A stretch of 64,000 nucleotides of DNA from Phycisphaerae bacterium (GTDB lineage Bacteria; Planctomycetota; Phycisphaerae; UBA1845; Fen-1342). Of the stretch, positions 62,801-64,000 are shown piece after piece. The translations under genes were made by a program, and so were the position numbers. The stretch covers positions 186,001 to 250,000 of the forward strand of contig JAGNKU010000002.1 in the NCBI GenBank assembly GCA_017999985.1, given 5' to 3'. The notes beneath the pieces were generated by a model, which saw only the letters and a list, made by a program, of their open reading frames with translations, was not told the origin of the DNA and ran no database searches. The stretch's first letter is position 1. The number at the start of each line of letters is the position of its first letter.

Positions 62801-64000
62801 GGCCGCGGGGGACCGCGCGCGGCTGAAACGGCGGGAACGTGAGCGACGCGGCAGGCTGTGCGGGCGTGCTTGCGCGCGGTGGCGCGACAGGCTCGACGGG
62901 CTTTGTGGCCTGGCGCACCGGGCTTTGCGCTGACGCGCCCTCAGCGCCGTCCGTTGGGCGCGGCTCCGGCGGCTCCGCCGCGGGCGCGCTACTGGCGTCA
63001 GACAGAGCCTCGGTCGGCGCCGGTCGCGGCAGGACTGGCTGGCGGGCGCGCTCGCGTTGGCGGCGCAGTCCGTCGCGGAAAAGCTCCAGCAGCCGGAACG
63101 GCAGCAGCAGGGTCGCTTTCGACGGCCGGGCGGCCTGCACCAACGCATCGCCGAGTCGGTAGCGAACCTCTCCGCGCCGCCGTTCAAGTTCGGCCTCATA
63201 GTACCGGATGTGCTCGACGAGCCGCCGGATGCGCGCCTCCGCGCGCCCCCGGGCGGCGCGGTCCCGCTCGCGCCCCCGACGGTCGGCGCGCAGCTTCTGA
63301 CTGGCGCTGGTCAGCTCGGCGTCCTTGCGCCGCAGCTCGGCGCGTACACGGGCCAGCTCGTCCCGTACCGGCTGCAATGCCCGGGCGGCTTCGCTCGCGG
63401 CGGTTTCCCAGCGCGCCTGTTCAGCACGGCTCGCGGCCAGCGCGTTGTCGAGGTCCTGAAGTTTCGCCTGCGCCTCCGCGAGTTGCTGCGCGAACGCGGC
63501 CTGTTGCTGGGCCTGGCGCGACACGCGCTTGAGCTCCAAGCGCAGCGCGCTCAGGGCCGCGCGCAATTCCACGACGGTTGCGTGATCTTCACGCCAGCGG
63601 GTATGCATGTCCCGCTCCGCCTGCTCCTGCGCATTCTCCACCAGGCGCTGCCAGCGCTGCAGCAGCTCGGGCGCCGGCGCCGCCGGGGCTTCCGCGCACG
63701 GCTTGACCGCGACCGCGCAGAGATAGCGGTGCTCGATCACGTCCACCTCGACCGTCGTGAAACGGTGGCCCAGCAGCTCCAGCAGGCCCGCCAGGTAGAA
63801 CGTGTGCTTGTGATCGTGATGCGGCATGTAACCCAGGGGCGTGCTGACGACCACCCGTCCCCCCGGTGTCAACCACTCGGCCACGCGGTCCAGGAGCACC
63901 TCCGGCGACGCGAGATGCTCGATGACTTCGCCCAGGATGATCGAATCGAAGGACGCCGGCGCCAACTCGACACGGAAGGCGTCGGCCACCTCGAAGCGGA
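59862..64000 (-). CDS. Giant fusion: methyltransferase + coiled coil + CgeB-like + GT2-like + MurG-like glycosyltransferases (5' truncated by window)
   Basis: The frame is open to the right edge (RFEVADAF... continues beyond GTG 63989), so at least 1378 residues are encoded. Counted from 63989, the order is as follows. The end of a SAM methyltransferase (about 1-95) has SIILGEVIEHLASPEVLLDRV. A Glu/Arg/Gln-rich coiled coil covers about 105-275, followed by a Pro/Ala linker. A CgeB/spore-maturation-type glycosyltransferase (396-726) has AESAWHGNNDEWFGLF and SRRVFELLACQTAVI. A GT2-like domain (730-920) and a short Pro/Arg linker follow. A MurG/GT28-like domain (1001-1350) has VNGAGLGHVTRALAIARR and ITAAGYNTYHELMHFGVP. 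It probably assembles a surface glycan. It is translationally coupled to a phosphatase-like lipoprotein. Confidence 0.85.
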   Translation of the reverse strand, partial: RFEVADAFRVELAPASFDSIILGEVIEHLASPEVLLDRVAEWLTPGGRVVVSTPLGYMPHHDHKHTFYLAGLLELLGHRFTTVEVDVIEHRYLCAVAVKPCAEAPAAPAPELLQRWQRLVENAQEQAERDMHTRWREDHATVVELRAALSALRLELKRVSRQAQQQAAFAQQLAEAQAKLQDLDNALAASRAEQARWETAASEAARALQPVRDELARVRAELRRKDAELTSASQKLRADRRGRERDRAARGRAEARIRRLVEHIRYYEAELERRRGEVRYRLGDALVQAARPSKATLLLPFRLLELFRDGLRRQRERARQPVLPRPAPTEALSDASSAPAAEPPEPRPTDGAEGASAQSPVRQATKPVEPVAPPRASTPAQPAASLTFPPFQPRAVPRGPTPRVASILDNFSHACFAYELDLLPVTKAGWQAELEAGRPAFFFAESAWHGNNDEWFGLFRKYARIPDNPLRALLHWCRAQGLPTVLWNKEDPPNYSVFLDVARDFDHVFTTDADCIPRYHRDLGHERVYALPFAAQPVIHNPVGAHELRRHDICFAGSWHDNKHPERQGDMRTVLEPALRLNLHIFDRCANFADNTHRRFPEIYQPAIRGSLEYDRMLSAYRAYRVFLNVNSVSTSPTMFSRRVFELLACQTAVISSESAGIRQMLGDLVPIATLPDETLFHIHQLLGDAEWRQRFTHLGYRRVMTQHTYRHRLATIVRALGLDVGLGTDPCVSVVTILRARADLDAAIRNYQAQVYAPREWVLVLQGDELRATDVERGVAELPDVRIWTRPAQESPGACLNFAVEQCRGRYVAVFDPAHHYGAHYLVDMLLPFRFAGAGVVGKACVYSYRADRNATVLHGRGCEQLDVECIHPGTVMADADVARKIRFETGPEEPCVRFVAACRRQGVGIYAADRYNFVAGGRDPRAAQAADELGAPEEVGSGLRLDLAMLADDSGAPCVERVPTLAEPMPEAVTAPPPMPARPPPRRRRPARERSGGGRPSSGFLFYCVNGAGLGHVTRALAIARRVRRLDPDTPLYFLSSSQALGLISREGFVPYHIPPRNVYGANYEASLWNNLLLQQFRLLVDLHRPATLVYDGVTPYAGLTRALAELPFAHTAMILRLRHKHNRLGQWLDQLALFNELIFPGEAGVEVPAEFAPLPHHVVDPIIYLDPDELLPRDEARRNLNIAPDKKAVYIQLGAGNINNTVPWVEHALTLLHARPDVEVVLAESPIAEHADGARPGLHLLRQYPNSLFFNAFDLAITAAGYNTYHELMHFGVPSVLIPNQETVTDDQVARAQTAAAAGAARVVLSMDELEPALHAALDEDAARAMRASALALVPRNGALDVARDLLEVAGLAAREEAMAAATPAEAGGGP

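Overview
The window is high-GC, densely coded bacterial chromosome with 54 recognisable genes or gene fragments, two of them cut by the window edges. I see no rRNA, tRNA, CRISPR array, transposase or phage gene. The gene content points to a Planctomycetota bacterium, probably of the Phycisphaerae type. The evidence is a zinc-ribbon membrane protein with a CGYPLxGL...CPECG tail, two ECF sigma factor/anti-sigma sets, large secreted proteins resembling the planctomycetal DUF3352 style, stand-alone URO-D methyltransferases, and an LpxB for lipid A. This assignment is inference from gene content; no marker rRNA is present.

Layout. 1-2.5 kb: the end of a LolA-like protein, then lpxB preceded by an MNT-HEPN toxin-antitoxin pair whose HEPN gene carries one in-frame stop. 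2.6-6.2 kb: an orphan sugar-binding protein, metK, and prfB with its programmed frameshift. 6.1-9.1 kb: a compact minus-strand operon of two tandem 209-residue lipoprotein-like paralogues, a radical SAM/SPASM enzyme and a zinc-ribbon membrane protein. This is the best candidate here for an undescribed system. 9.3-19.6 kb: two large secreted proteins, smpB, two ECF sigma systems, a toxin-antitoxin operon with a clear promoter/operator, and a secreted Ala/Ser/Asn repeat protein. 19.7-25.4 kb: a short nucleotide-sugar dehydrogenase, thymidine kinase, a BtpA-like protein, a lipoprotein, an MFS transporter and an N-acetyl sugar amidotransferase.

25.9-33.6 kb: a minus-strand run of mnmA, a DinB-like gene, a GT9 glycosyltransferase, a beta-CASP metallo-beta-lactamase and an ABC exporter, with an ALDH7-type dehydrogenase upstream. 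33.8-39.9 kb: a MacAB-type exporter (plus), then a shortened GspE-like ATPase and a fused iron-type ABC permease (minus). 40.1-48 kb: BatD, a BatE-like protein, hslU, a class V aminotransferase and a MoxR ATPase. 48-55.5 kb: a GT39 membrane glycosyltransferase group and a corrinoid methyltransferase set of two URO-D proteins, a B12-binding protein and a stand-alone MetH-activation-like protein. 55.8-64 kb: glycogen phosphorylase, an alkaline phosphatase-like lipoprotein, and a very large fusion of a methyltransferase, a coiled coil and three glycosyltransferase modules that runs off the right edge.

Non-coding structure is unusually rich. Degenerate octanucleotide tandem repeats occur at five places and enter the coding regions of mnmA and lpxB. 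A 48-bp tandem GC hairpin unit has dispersed relatives at gene ends. One 250-bp spacer holds five perfect palindromes.
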